Source of the DNA: Culex pipiens pallens
Lineage: Eukaryota > Arthropoda > Insecta > Diptera > Culicidae
Direction: 5' to 3'
Assembly: GCF_016801865.2 (NCBI RefSeq)
Contig: NC_068937.1
Span: 67,065,665 to 67,129,664, forward strand
Length of the DNA stretch: 64,000 bases
Of the stretch, positions 54,534 through 64,000 are shown in pieces (positions within the stretch are counted from its first letter, which is position 1; every line of letters begins with the position of its first letter). The notes under the pieces were generated by a model, which saw only the letters and a list, made by a program, of their open reading frames with translations, had not been told where the DNA came from and did no database searches. Both the position numbers and the translations under genes were made by a program.

Positions 54534-54962
54534 CAATAGCGGCGGCGACCATTCGACCAAGAATCGAAGCTGCCCAAAACGTGCTGAGTTTGTAAAAAAT
54601 CGGCAGCAAGCGACGACGAGGCACCAACCAAATCGTCGCAAAACACCACCAGCATTCACGGACGTGGATTTTCCTGCTTTGGCGTCACCAGCAGCAGGAT
54701 CTGTTCGAGTGGTTCCAAATCTGCAGCCATTGTCGTTGAATCAGCGGCAAAGAGTTGCAGAGAATACAGAATACCTCCAGGCTTCAGTCAGCAACCGAGG
54801 GAAAACCAACCAACATCAACGGGTGAAGGCCGCAGTGACCTGTTTTCACCACAAGAACTTTTGAACATTTTCATCGAGATGACAACAACACTGCGTGGTT
54901 GCAAAACTCGCCAGGAACAAGTAAGAACTCTTGGAGCATTCATCTTAAAATACAGTTCGTAG
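54534..54962 (+). pseudogene. C-terminal part of the same Jockey/Juan-type ORF1
   Basis: Continues the third knuckle (GGDHSTKNRSCPKRAEF, 17 residues), then a DFPAL motif near 54664 and the conserved C-terminal block (LFSPQELLNIFIEMTTTLRG) ending at the stop 54960-54962. One frame change occurs between the DFPAL part (frame of 54664) and the terminal block. ORF2 does not follow, so the element is also truncated at its 3' side. Confidence 0.7.
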
Positions 54963-56149
54963 TTTACTCGTTCTAGTGATTTTGAATATGGGTCATTCCA
55001 TCTCAACTGTGCACGAAAAAGTGCAAATTTGAAAATTACCCTCTCCGATCCTGCTCAAATTTGGCAGAGCTGTTGATACTATCAAAACATGCAAGAATCC
55101 CGAATTTCATCCAAATCGGACCACCCCCTCCATTTTTGTACCTCCCCAAAAAATCGACTTTTTGGCGATTTTTGACCAAACCTCCTAGTTTCAAACGGCG
55201 ATAGCTCAGGAACCACAAATCTTAGAGGGTCGGTCTTAGACTCAATTTTGAAGGAAATTGGACGTAAAATCCATTTCCGTGATCAAAATGTTGATTAATT
55301 TATTTTGTTTACCTGTATTGCGCAATTGAAAACTTTAAACGGCAGTATCTCAAAACACCCCAACTTATTTTTTTTATTTGACCTCACCATCGTGTTCCCC
55401 GGCCAATTTTACATAAGAATCACTTATCGACAGAAATGAATATGTTTCGTTCCAGAGATATCGAATTTTAAAGTTTTGTGTTTTCAAGATTACCTACATC
55501 AGCTTCATTCGCCGCATCTGCTAGAAGCACACAAGCGGGCTGGTCAATAACTGCTACCTGGTGTTCTGGGAGATGATTAATTTAATTTATATTTTTATAA
55601 TTTTACGCAAATATTTTTTCATATGGCTAATAGGGGAAATTCTCGTATGTTTTGCAGATTAAGTCCTCGCTCCTAGTTTCGTCCAATTTGCTCATTTTCA
55701 CTATTCAATCAACAAATTTTGCAAAACTTTTGATAGAAATTTGCTTGTTCACTTCTTATTGAGCTATTTATCACTCGATTTCAGTTGAAAACGCTTTTAA
55801 TCAGCTGTAATTGAATGCCAGAGCGCTGATATAGCAACATTAGAGGAACGCTGGAATTAGATGCTGTTCCCCTACCTTGATCAATCTATTTTTGTGAAAG
55901 GAATATTTATTGGGTTATTTTGAATGCATTTTGAATTTTTTTACGTGTTGCTAACCGTTTTAGAGTACCTCCGAGGCCATGACTAGGGCCTTAATTGAAA
56001 AGGTGGCCATTGAGAACCGGTTCCGGTGAATCCGGATCCGGAAACTCCGGAAAAAATTAAGCAATATTTTCACAATTCCAATGTGTCAGACAGATATAAA
56101 TAAAAGTGTTGTTGAAGCATTCTTTGCTACTTCATATTCATATTACCAC
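54963..56149. other. Dispersed-repeat-like DNA without genes
   Basis: 54985-55560 has the look of a MITE interior ('tcaaatttggcagagctg', 'aatttcatccaaatcgg', 'ctcaggaacc'), but I could not find both ends. The rest to 56149 is AT-rich. Variants of CCGGATCCGGAAACTCCGG at 56018-56052 lead into the satellite. Confidence 0.35.
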
Positions 56150-57604
56150 AAAAACATGGCCAAGTGGCCAACGGGAACCTGCTCTGAATGTTCCGGATCA
56201 GGGAACCTGTGGAAATTATATATTTTTTATTAATGTTATGAAGCAGTTTTTATTAAGACATTTTCAATGTATCTGGAAAAAATCTGAATTGATTCAAAAT
56301 CAAAATCAGAAATGTGGCCAAGTGGCCAACGGTAACCTGTTCTGAATGTTCCGGATCATGGAACCAGTGGACACTTGACATTTTTTTTAATTTTAAAGGC
56401 AGTTTTTTATTAAGAAATTTTCAAGGTTTCTGGAAAAAATATGAATTAATCCGAAATCAGAATCAGAAATGTGGCCAAGTGGCCAACGGGAACCCGTTCT
56501 GAATATTCCGGATCAGGGAACCAGTGGTCACTTGAAATGTGTATTAATTTAAAATAGCATAATTTAATTAGGAAATTTTCTAGTTTTCTAGAAAAATCAG
56601 AATTAATTAAAATCAGAATCAGAAATATGCCCAGGTAACCAACAGGAACCCGTTTTAAATGTTCTGGATTAGGGAACCAGTGAACATTTGAAGTTTTTAT
56701 CAAGTTTTCAAAAAACATATTTAGATTAATGATATCAGAATTAGAAATATTGCCAAGTGGCCTACGGGAACTCGTTCTGAATGTTTCGGATCATGTTACC
56801 AGAGGAAATTTGAATTTTTAATTAATTTTAAAAATGCATATTTTAATTAATGAAATTTTTAAATCCCTGTAAAATCTGAATGTATTTAGAATAAGAAATA
56901 AAAATGTTGCCAAGTGGCCGACTGTTCCGGATCAGCGAGCCAGTGGTCACTTGGCATATTTTAATTTAGAAATTTTCTAGATTTCTAGAAAAATCTGAAT
57001 TTATTTGAAATCAGAATTGAAAATGTTGTCAAGTGGCCAACGAGAATCTGTTCTGACTGATCCGGATCAGGGAACCAGAAATCACATAAAAAGTTTATTA
57101 ATTAAATAAAAAACATTTTTTAATTAAGAATATTTCTAGATTTCTAGAAAAATCTAAATTTATTTTAAATCATACTTAAAAATTTTGCCAAGTGGCCAAC
57201 GTGAACCTGTTCTGACTGGTCACAATTTTTATTAATTTAAAAAATATATATTTATTTTACTGATTTGTTTTAAAGTTTTGGAAAAAAAACACAGTTTATT
57301 TAAAATCAGATTTAGTAATATTGCCAAGTGGCCAACGGAAACCCATTCTGAATGTTCCGGTTCAGGGAACCAGTGGTTACTTGAAATGTTTATTAATTAA
57401 AAAAGCATATTTTAATAAGGAAATTTTCTAGTTTTCTAGAAAAATCTGAATTTATTCAAAATCAGAATCAGAAATGTGGCCAACAGGAACCCGCTTTAAA
57501 TAATCCGGATTAGAGAACCAGTGAACATTTGAAATTTTTATCATGTTTTCAAAAACATATTTTGATTAATGAAATTTTAAAATTCCTGTAAAAATTTGAA
57601 TATA
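56150..57604. repeat. Diverged satellite of about 150 bp, left block (about 10 units)
   Basis: Each unit has GCCAAGTGGCCAACGGGAAC, a TGTTCCGGATCAGGGAACCAGTGG core, then an AT-rich half with TTTCTAGAAAAATCTGAATT. Units begin near 56158, 56312, 56468, 56628, 56750, 56910, 57024, 57183, 57322 and 57475. Several are shortened. Small frames across two units are chance. Confidence 0.85.
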
Positions 57605-58849
57605 CAGCAATTCCCCACGAAAACAGCATGGAAAAAAACAAAAGTGCTCAGATCGGGCTCCAAATTTTTCTGGGGGTTCCCTGGCCGAAATAATTAGACC
57701 CGTATTTTTTTGTTTGGCCATTAGGGTGACCTACGCCGTGTTAGGGTGGTCTGAAAAATTGCCATTTTCGTCGATTTTCGCAAAAACCACTTTTTTCAAA
57801 AAATCATATCTCCGCGTCATTTCATCCGATTTTAGCTGTCTTAGACGCAAAAGAAAGGTGATAAGTTGGTCTTTCAAAGAAAAATAATAAAAAGTTTCAA
57901 AAATCTAGCCTAACATATGAAAAGGGCGTATGAAACATTAAAATGCCGTTTTGACGGTGTCTGGACCAAAGAGCCTATGTCTGGAAATATTTTTATCGGA
58001 TTCCCCGGACATTTTTACATAACATACTAAAAAATGGGAGGAGTTCATTAACAGGATTCCGAGATATGATTTTTTGAAAATAAAATCCGTGTTTTTCGAC
58101 GCGCCGCGCGCAAAAACCGGAAAATGACGAAATCGGCAAAAAATCAACTTTTTTCATTAAAACTGCGATAACTTTAAAATTTCAGCGATGACCTATAGAT
58201 GTTATGGTACCAAAAGTTGCGTCTTTAAATAACGAAAATTTTGGTACCCAAACATCTATAGGTCATCGCTGAAATTTTAAAGTTATCGCAGTTTTAGTGA
58301 AAAAAGTTGATTTTTTGCCGATTTCGTCATTTTCCGGTTTTTGCGCGCGGCGCGTCGAAAAACACGGATTTTATTTTCAAAAAATCATATCTCGGAATCC
58401 TGTTAATGAACTCCTCCCATTTTTTAGTATGTTATGTAAAAATGTCCGGGGAATCCGATAAAAATATTTCCAGACATAGGCTCTTTGGTCCAGACACCGT
58501 CAAAACGGCATTTTAATGTTTCATACGCCCTTTTCATATGTTAGGCTAGATTTTTGAAACTTTTTATTATTTTTCTTTGAAAGACCAACTTATCACCTTT
58601 CTTTTGCGTCTAAGACAGCTAAAATCGGATGAAATGACGCGGAGATATGATTTTTTGAAAAAAGTGGTTTTTGCGAAAATCGACGAAAATGGCCATTTTT
58701 CAGACCACCCTAACACGGCGTAGGTCACCCTAATGGCCAAACAAAAAAATACGGGTCTAATTATTTCGGCCAGGGAACGCCCAGAAAAATTTGGAGCCCG
58801 ATCCGAGCACTTTTGTTTTTTTCCATGCTGTTTTCGTGGGGAATTGCTG
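57605..58849. mobile_element. Complete 1245-bp foldback (almost perfect palindrome)
   Basis: Flanked by TA (57603-57604 and 58850-58851). Ends CAGCAATTCCCC / GGGGAATTGCTG. The two arms of about 600 bp are near-perfect inverted copies around a short centre near 58225 (GGTACCAAAA…TTTTGGTACC). The mirrored 69-residue frames at 57938 and 58307 are the same palindromic sequence, not genes. It interrupts the satellite. Movement by a Tc1/mariner-type transposase is inferred from the TA. Confidence 0.9.
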
Positions 58850-58851
58850 TA

Positions 58852-59527
58852 TATTTAAAATTAGAAATCAAAATGATGCCAAGTGGCCAACTGTTCCGGA
58901 TCAGGGAACCAGTGTTCACTTGACTTTTTGTTTTGTTTATTTTATAAAGCATATTTCAATTATGAAATTTTCTAGATTTCTTGGAAAATCTAAATTTATT
59001 TGAAATCAGAATTGAAAATGTTGTCAAGTGGCCAACGAGAGGTTCTGACTAGTCACAATTTTTATTATTTAAAAAATATATTTATTTTACTGATTTTTTT
59101 TTAAAATTTTGGAAAAAATCACAATTTATTTGAAAACAGAATTAGAAATGTTTCCAAGTGGCCAATGGAAACCCATTTTGAATGTTCCGGATCAGGGAAC
59201 CAGTAGTCACTTGAAATGTTTATTGATTTAAAAAAAAGCATAATTTAATTAGGAAATTTTCAAGTTTTCTAGAAATAGCAGAATTAATTCAAAATTAGAA
59301 TCAGAAATGTGGCCAGGACTAACCCGTAAACCCGTATTAAATGTTCTGGATTAGGGAACCAGTGAACATTTGAAATTTTTATCATGTTTTCAAAAACATA
59401 TTTTGATAAATGAAATTTTAAAATTCCTGTAAAAATTCAGAATTTACTTGAAATCAGAATTAGATGTTGCCAAGTGGCCAACGGGAATCCGTTCTGACTG
59501 TTCCGGATCAAGAAACCAGTGGACATG
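58852..59527. repeat. Same satellite of about 150 bp, right block (about 5 units)
   Basis: The array resumes after the foldback with units near 58874, 59022, 59153, 59308 and 59468, and ends abruptly at the CAGGGTTGTTAC terminus of the next element. Confidence 0.85.
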
Positions 59528-60074
59528 CAGGGTTGTTACGGGAAAGTCGAAAGAAAATCCGCGCCAAATCCGCGCTGACCGAAACCTCAATCCGCGCGAA
59601 ATTCACGCCATATAAAAAAAATCGCGACTTACATTCAAGAAACATTATTTCCAAACAAAAAACTAATACAGAAAGTATTTGATAAAAAAATAAAACTCGT
59701 TTTATGTTTGAAGGAATGATAGCAAAAAATCCTTTTTAAAAATACCTATAGAGACGTCAAGAAAAGTGTCACCAAAAATTTTTTTTTGCGAATTAGACGG
59801 ACACTACAATAATTTTGACGAATATAAACGAAATAGAAAATTATAAACCATTATAAACAAAATTTAAAAATCTAATAAATGAAATTTAACTTTAAAAATA
59901 TAAGCTCAAAAAACCAAAATCTAAAATTTGAATATGATTGAATTTTAGATTTCGAAATTCTAAAAATTCAAAATCTATGAATTTTAATACAGATTGTTTT
60001 CCATATTCCACACATAATTTCGAATAATTCCAAAACAAATTTAATTTCCAAGTTTTGAAATATTTTCTTCCAAA

Positions 60075-63000
60075 AATTTAAGAATTTAAGAATTTAAGAA
60101 TTTAAGAATTTAAGAATTTAAGAATTTAAGAATTTAAGAATTTAAGAATTTAAGAATTTAAGAATTTAAGAATTTAAGAATTTAAGAATTTAAGAATTTA
60201 AGAATTTAAGAATTTAAGAATTTAAGAATTTAAGAATTTAAGAATTTAAGAATTTAAGAATTTAAGAATTTAAGAATTTAAGAATTTAAGAATTAAGAAT
60301 TTAAGAATTTAAGAATTTAAGAATTTAAGAATTTAAGAATTTAAGAATTTAAGAATTTAAGAATTTAAGAATTTAAGAATTTAAGAATTTAAGAATTTAA
60401 GAATTTAAGAATTTAAGAATTTAAGAATTTAAGAATTTAAGAATTTAAGAATTTAAGAATTTAAGAATTTAAGAATTTAAGAATTTAAGAATTTAAGAAT
60501 TTAAGAATTTAAGAATTTAAGAATTTAAGAATTTAAGAATTTAAGAATTTAAGAATTTAAGAATTTAAGAATTTAAGAATTTAAGAATTTAAGAATTTAA
60601 GAATTTAAGAATTTAAGAATTTAAGAATTTAAGAATTTAAGAATTTAAGAATTTAAGAATTTAAGAATTTAAGAATTTAAGAATTTAAGAATTTAAGAAT
60701 TTAAGAATTTAAGAATTTAAGAATTTAAGAATTTAAGAATTTAAGAATTTAAGAATTTAAGAATTTAAGAATTTAAGAATTTAAGAATTTAAGAATTTAA
60801 GAATTTAAGAATTTAAGAATTTAAGAATTTAAGAATTTAAGAATTTAAGAATTTAAGAATTTAAGAATTTAAGAATTTAAGAATTTAAGAATTTAAGAAT
60901 TTAAGAATTTAAGAATTTAAGAATTTAAGAATTTAAGAATTTAAGAATTTAAGAATTTAAGAATTTAAGAATTTAAGAATTTAAGAATTTAAGAATTTAA
61001 GAATTTAAGAATTTAAGAATTTAAGAATTTAAGAATTTAAGAATTTAAGAATTTAAGAATTTAAGAATTTAAGAATTTAAGAATTTAAGAATTTAAGAAT
61101 TTAAGAATTTAAGAATTTAAGAATTTAAGAATTTAAGAATTTAAGAATTTAAGAATTTAAGAATTTAAGAATTTAAGAATTTAAGAATTTAAGAATTTAA
61201 GAATTTAAGAATTTAAGAATTTAAGAATTTAAGAATTTAAGAATTTAAGAATTTAAGAATTTAAGAATTTAAGAATTTAAGAATTTAAGAATTTAAGAAT
61301 TTAAGAATTTAAGAATTTAAGAATTTAAGAATTTAAGAATTTAAGAATTTAAGAATTTAAGAATTTAAGAATTTAAGAATTTAAGAATTTAAGAATTTAA
61401 GAATTTAAGAATTTAAGAATTTAAGAATTTAAGAATTTAAGAATTTAAGAATTTAAGAATTTAAGAATTTAAGAATTTAAGAATTTAAGAATTTAAGAAT
61501 TTAAGAATTTAAGAATTTAAGAATTTAAGAATTTAAGAATTTAAGAATTTAAGAATTTAAGAATTTAAGAATTTAAGAATTTAAGAATTTAAGAATTTAA
61601 GAATTTAAGAATTTAAGAATTTAAGAATTTAAGAATTTAAGAATTTAAGAATTTAAGAATTTAAGAATTTAAGAATTTAAGAATTTAAGAATTTAAGAAT
61701 TTAAGAATTTAAGAATTTAAGAATTTAAGAATTTAAGAATTTAAGAATTTAAGAATTTAAGAATTTAAGAATTTAAGAATTTAAGAATTTAAGAATTTAA
61801 GAATTTAAGAATTTAAGAATTTAAGAATTTAAGAATTTAAGAATTTAAGAATTTAAGAATTTAAGAATTTAAGAATTTAAGAATTTAAGAATTTAAGAAT
61901 TTAAGAATTTAAGAATTTAAGAATTTAAGAATTTAAGAATTTAAGAATTTAAGAATTTAAGAATTTAAGAATTTAAGAATTTAAGAATTTAAGAATTTAA
62001 GAATTTAAGAATTTAAGAATTTAAGAATTTAAGAATTTAAGAATTTAAGAATTTAAGAATTTAAGAATTTAAGAATTTAAGAATTTAAGAATTTAAGAAT
62101 TTAAGAATTTAAGAATTTAAGAATTTAAGAATTTAAGAATTTAAGAATTTAAGAATTTAAGAATTTAAGAATTTAAGAATTTAAGAATTTAAGAATTTAA
62201 GAATTTAAGAATTTAAGAATTTAAGAATTTAAGAATTTAAGAATTTAAGAATTTAAGAATTTAAGAATTTAAGAATTTAAGAATTTAAGAATTTAAGAAT
62301 TTAAGAATTTAAGAATTTAAGAATTTAAGAATTTAAGAATTTAAGAATTTAAGAATTTAAGAATTTAAGAATTTAAGAATTTAAGAATTTAAGAATTTAA
62401 GAATTTAAGAATTTAAGAATTTAAGAATTTAAGAATTTAAGAATTTAAGAATTTAAGAATTTAAGAATTTAAGAATTTAAGAATTTAAGAATTTAAGAAT
62501 TTAAGAATTTAAGAATTTAAGAATTTAAGAATTTAAGAATTTAAGAATTTAAGAATTTAAGAATTTAAGAATTTAAGAATTTAAGAATTTAAGAATTTAA
62601 GAATTTAAGAATTTAAGAATTTAAGAATTTAAGAATTTAAGAATTTAAGAATTTAAGAATTTAAGAATTTAAGAATTTAAGAATTTAAGAATTTAAGAAT
62701 TTAAGAATTTAAGAATTTAAGAATTTAAGAATTTAAGAATTTAAGAATTTAAGAATTTAAGAATTTAAGAATTTAAGAATTTAAGAATTTAAGAATTTAA
62801 GAATTTAAGAATTTAAGAATTTAAGAATTTAAGAATTTAAGAATTTAAGAATTTAAGAATTTAAGAATTTAAGAATTTAAGAATTTAAGAATTTAAGAAT
62901 TTAAGAATTTAAGAATTTAAGAATTTAAGAATTTAAGAATTTAAGAATTTAAGAATTTAAGAATTTAAGAATTTAAGAATTTAAGAATTTAAGAATTTAA

Positions 63001-63773
63001 GAATTTAAGAATTTAAGAATTTAAGAATTTAAGAATTTAAGAATTTAAGAATTTAAGAATTTAAGAATTTAAGAATTTAAGAATTTAAGAATTTAAGAAT
63101 TTAAGAATTTAAGAATTTAAGAATTTAAGAATTTAAGAATTTAAGAATTTAAGAATTTAAGAATTTAAGAATTTAAGAATTTAAGAATTTAAGAATTTAA
63201 GAATTTAAGAATTTAAGAATTTAAGAATTTAAGAATTTAAGAATTTAAGAATTTAAGAATTTAAGAATTTAAGAATTTAAGAATTTAAGAATTTAAGAAT
63301 TTAAGAATTTAAGAATTTAAGAATTTAAGAATTTAAGAATTTAAGAATTTAAGAATTTAAGAATTTAAGAATTTAAGAATTTAAGAATTTAAGAATTTAA
63401 GAATTTAAGAATTTAAGAATTTAAGAATTTAAGAATTTAAGAATTTAAGAATTTAAGAATTTAAGAATTTAAGAATTTAAGAATTTAAGAAATTTAAGAA
63501 TTTAAGAATTTAAGAATTTAAGAATTTAAGAATTTAAGAATTTAAGAATTTAAGAATTTAAGAATTTAAGAATTTAAGAATTTAAGAATTTAAGAATTTA
63601 AGAATTTAAGAATTTAAGAATTTAAGAATTTAAGAATTTAAGAATTTAAGAATTTAAGAATTTAAGAATTTAAGAATTAAGAATTTAAGAATTTAAGAAT
63701 TTAAGAATTTAAGAATTTAAGAATTTAAGATTTAAGAATTTAAGAATTTAAGAATTTAAGAATTTTAAGAATT
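60075..63773. repeat. AATTTAAG octamer array (about 460 copies)
   Basis: Almost perfect 8-bp units with a handful of 7-bp and 9-bp variants (near 60292, 63490, 63677, 63730 and 63763). Every frame is interrupted by TAA or TAG, so no long ORFs. Confidence 0.97.
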
Positions 63774-64000
63774 TAATTCTTAAAATTCTTAAATTCTTAA
63801 ATTCTTAAATTCTTAAATTCTTAAATTCTTAAATTCTTAAATTCTTAAATTCTTAAATTCTTAAATTCTTAATTCTTAAATTCTTAAATTCTTAAATTCT
63901 TAAATTCTTAAATTCTTAAATTCTTAAATTCTTAAATTCTTAAATTCTTAAATTCTTAAATTCTTAAATTCTTAAATTCTTAAATTCTTAAATTCTTAAA
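63774..64000. repeat. Inverted array CTTAAATT, mirror of the preceding one
   Basis: The sequence reverses polarity at 63774 within AAGAATTTAATTCTT and continues as the reverse-complement octamer to the window end. Confidence 0.95.

Larger units (their letters stand above)
59528..64000. mobile_element. Second copy of the CAGGGTTGTTAC TIR family, opposite orientation, running off the window
   Basis: Its first roughly 180 bases (CAGGGTTGTTACGGG, then CCGCGCCAAATCCGCGC and ATCCGCGCGAAATTCACGCC, then ATATAAAAAAAATCGCG) match the reverse complement of the right end of the element at 18149-20076. After about 550 bp it enters an octamer array and then the inverted array, the same architecture as the first copy. 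The other terminus is outside the window. Confidence 0.8.

Noticed and set aside
57938..58516. Two identical 69-residue frames facing each other
   Set aside because: They are the two arms of a palindromic element; identity follows from the DNA symmetry.
60075..64000. CRISPR-like or telomeric array
   Set aside because: Units are contiguous octamers without spacers, and the motif is not a known telomere repeat. It lies inside a TIR element.

Overview
The window reads as repeat-rich nuclear DNA of a mosquito, probably a culicine such as Culex. That genus call rests on remembered repeat style (a Juan/Jockey-type ORF1, tRNA-derived SINEs, TA-flanked MITEs) and not on a search. No bacterial-type genes or operons are present. 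Host coding content is very small: two short plus-strand exons at 2714-2940 and from 35994. They have compatible splice phases and look like part of a nose-resistant-to-fluoxetine (NRF)/acyltransferase-3 family membrane protein. The roughly 33 kb between them would be one intron made almost entirely of mobile DNA.

Layout: 1-131 is the end of a palindromic foldback element. 880-2070 may hold a promoter and 5' exons. 2970-4721 is a decayed TIR element holding a smaller MITE, which holds a SINE. 4864-9744 is a full-length, apparently intact L1/Tx1-like non-LTR retrotransposon (ORF1, then ORF2 with endonuclease and reverse transcriptase), followed by 145-bp monomers shared with its 5' UTR. 10-15.8 kb is AT-rich DNA with MITEs. 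15850-29646 is a complete Ty3/gypsy retrotransposon with 2098-bp LTRs that differ at only four positions I could find, a tRNA-Lys-type primer site, intact gag and pol, and a likely -1 frameshift site. Its leader is interrupted by a 1.9-kb TIR element carrying an 8-bp satellite. 30468-32023 is a long-TIR Tc1/mariner-like element with a SINE inside. 32990-34858 is a 339/340-bp tandem array, and 35112-35757 is a MITE.

Downstream of the second exon: 39000-44658 is a huge 8-bp (TACAAAAA) array joined to AATTTAACTT-type repeats, with the junction tandemly duplicated. 48110-51160 is a decayed LTR element with gag. 51474-54962 is a Jockey/Juan-like ORF1 split by a 1.7-kb insertion. 56150-59527 is a roughly 150-bp satellite interrupted by the complete 1245-bp foldback element. 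From 59528 to the window end is a second, opposite-facing copy of the TIR family found inside the gypsy leader; it contains about 3.7 kb of AATTTAAG repeats and then their mirror image.

The gypsy and L1-like elements each encode a plausible full enzyme set and may be autonomous; the MITEs, SINEs and foldbacks would depend on other enzymes. The most unusual item is the TIR family (18149-20076 and 59528-end) whose interior is an expandable 8-bp array followed by an inverted array. The very long ORFs at 39-45 kb come from a stop-free octamer repeat and are not genes.
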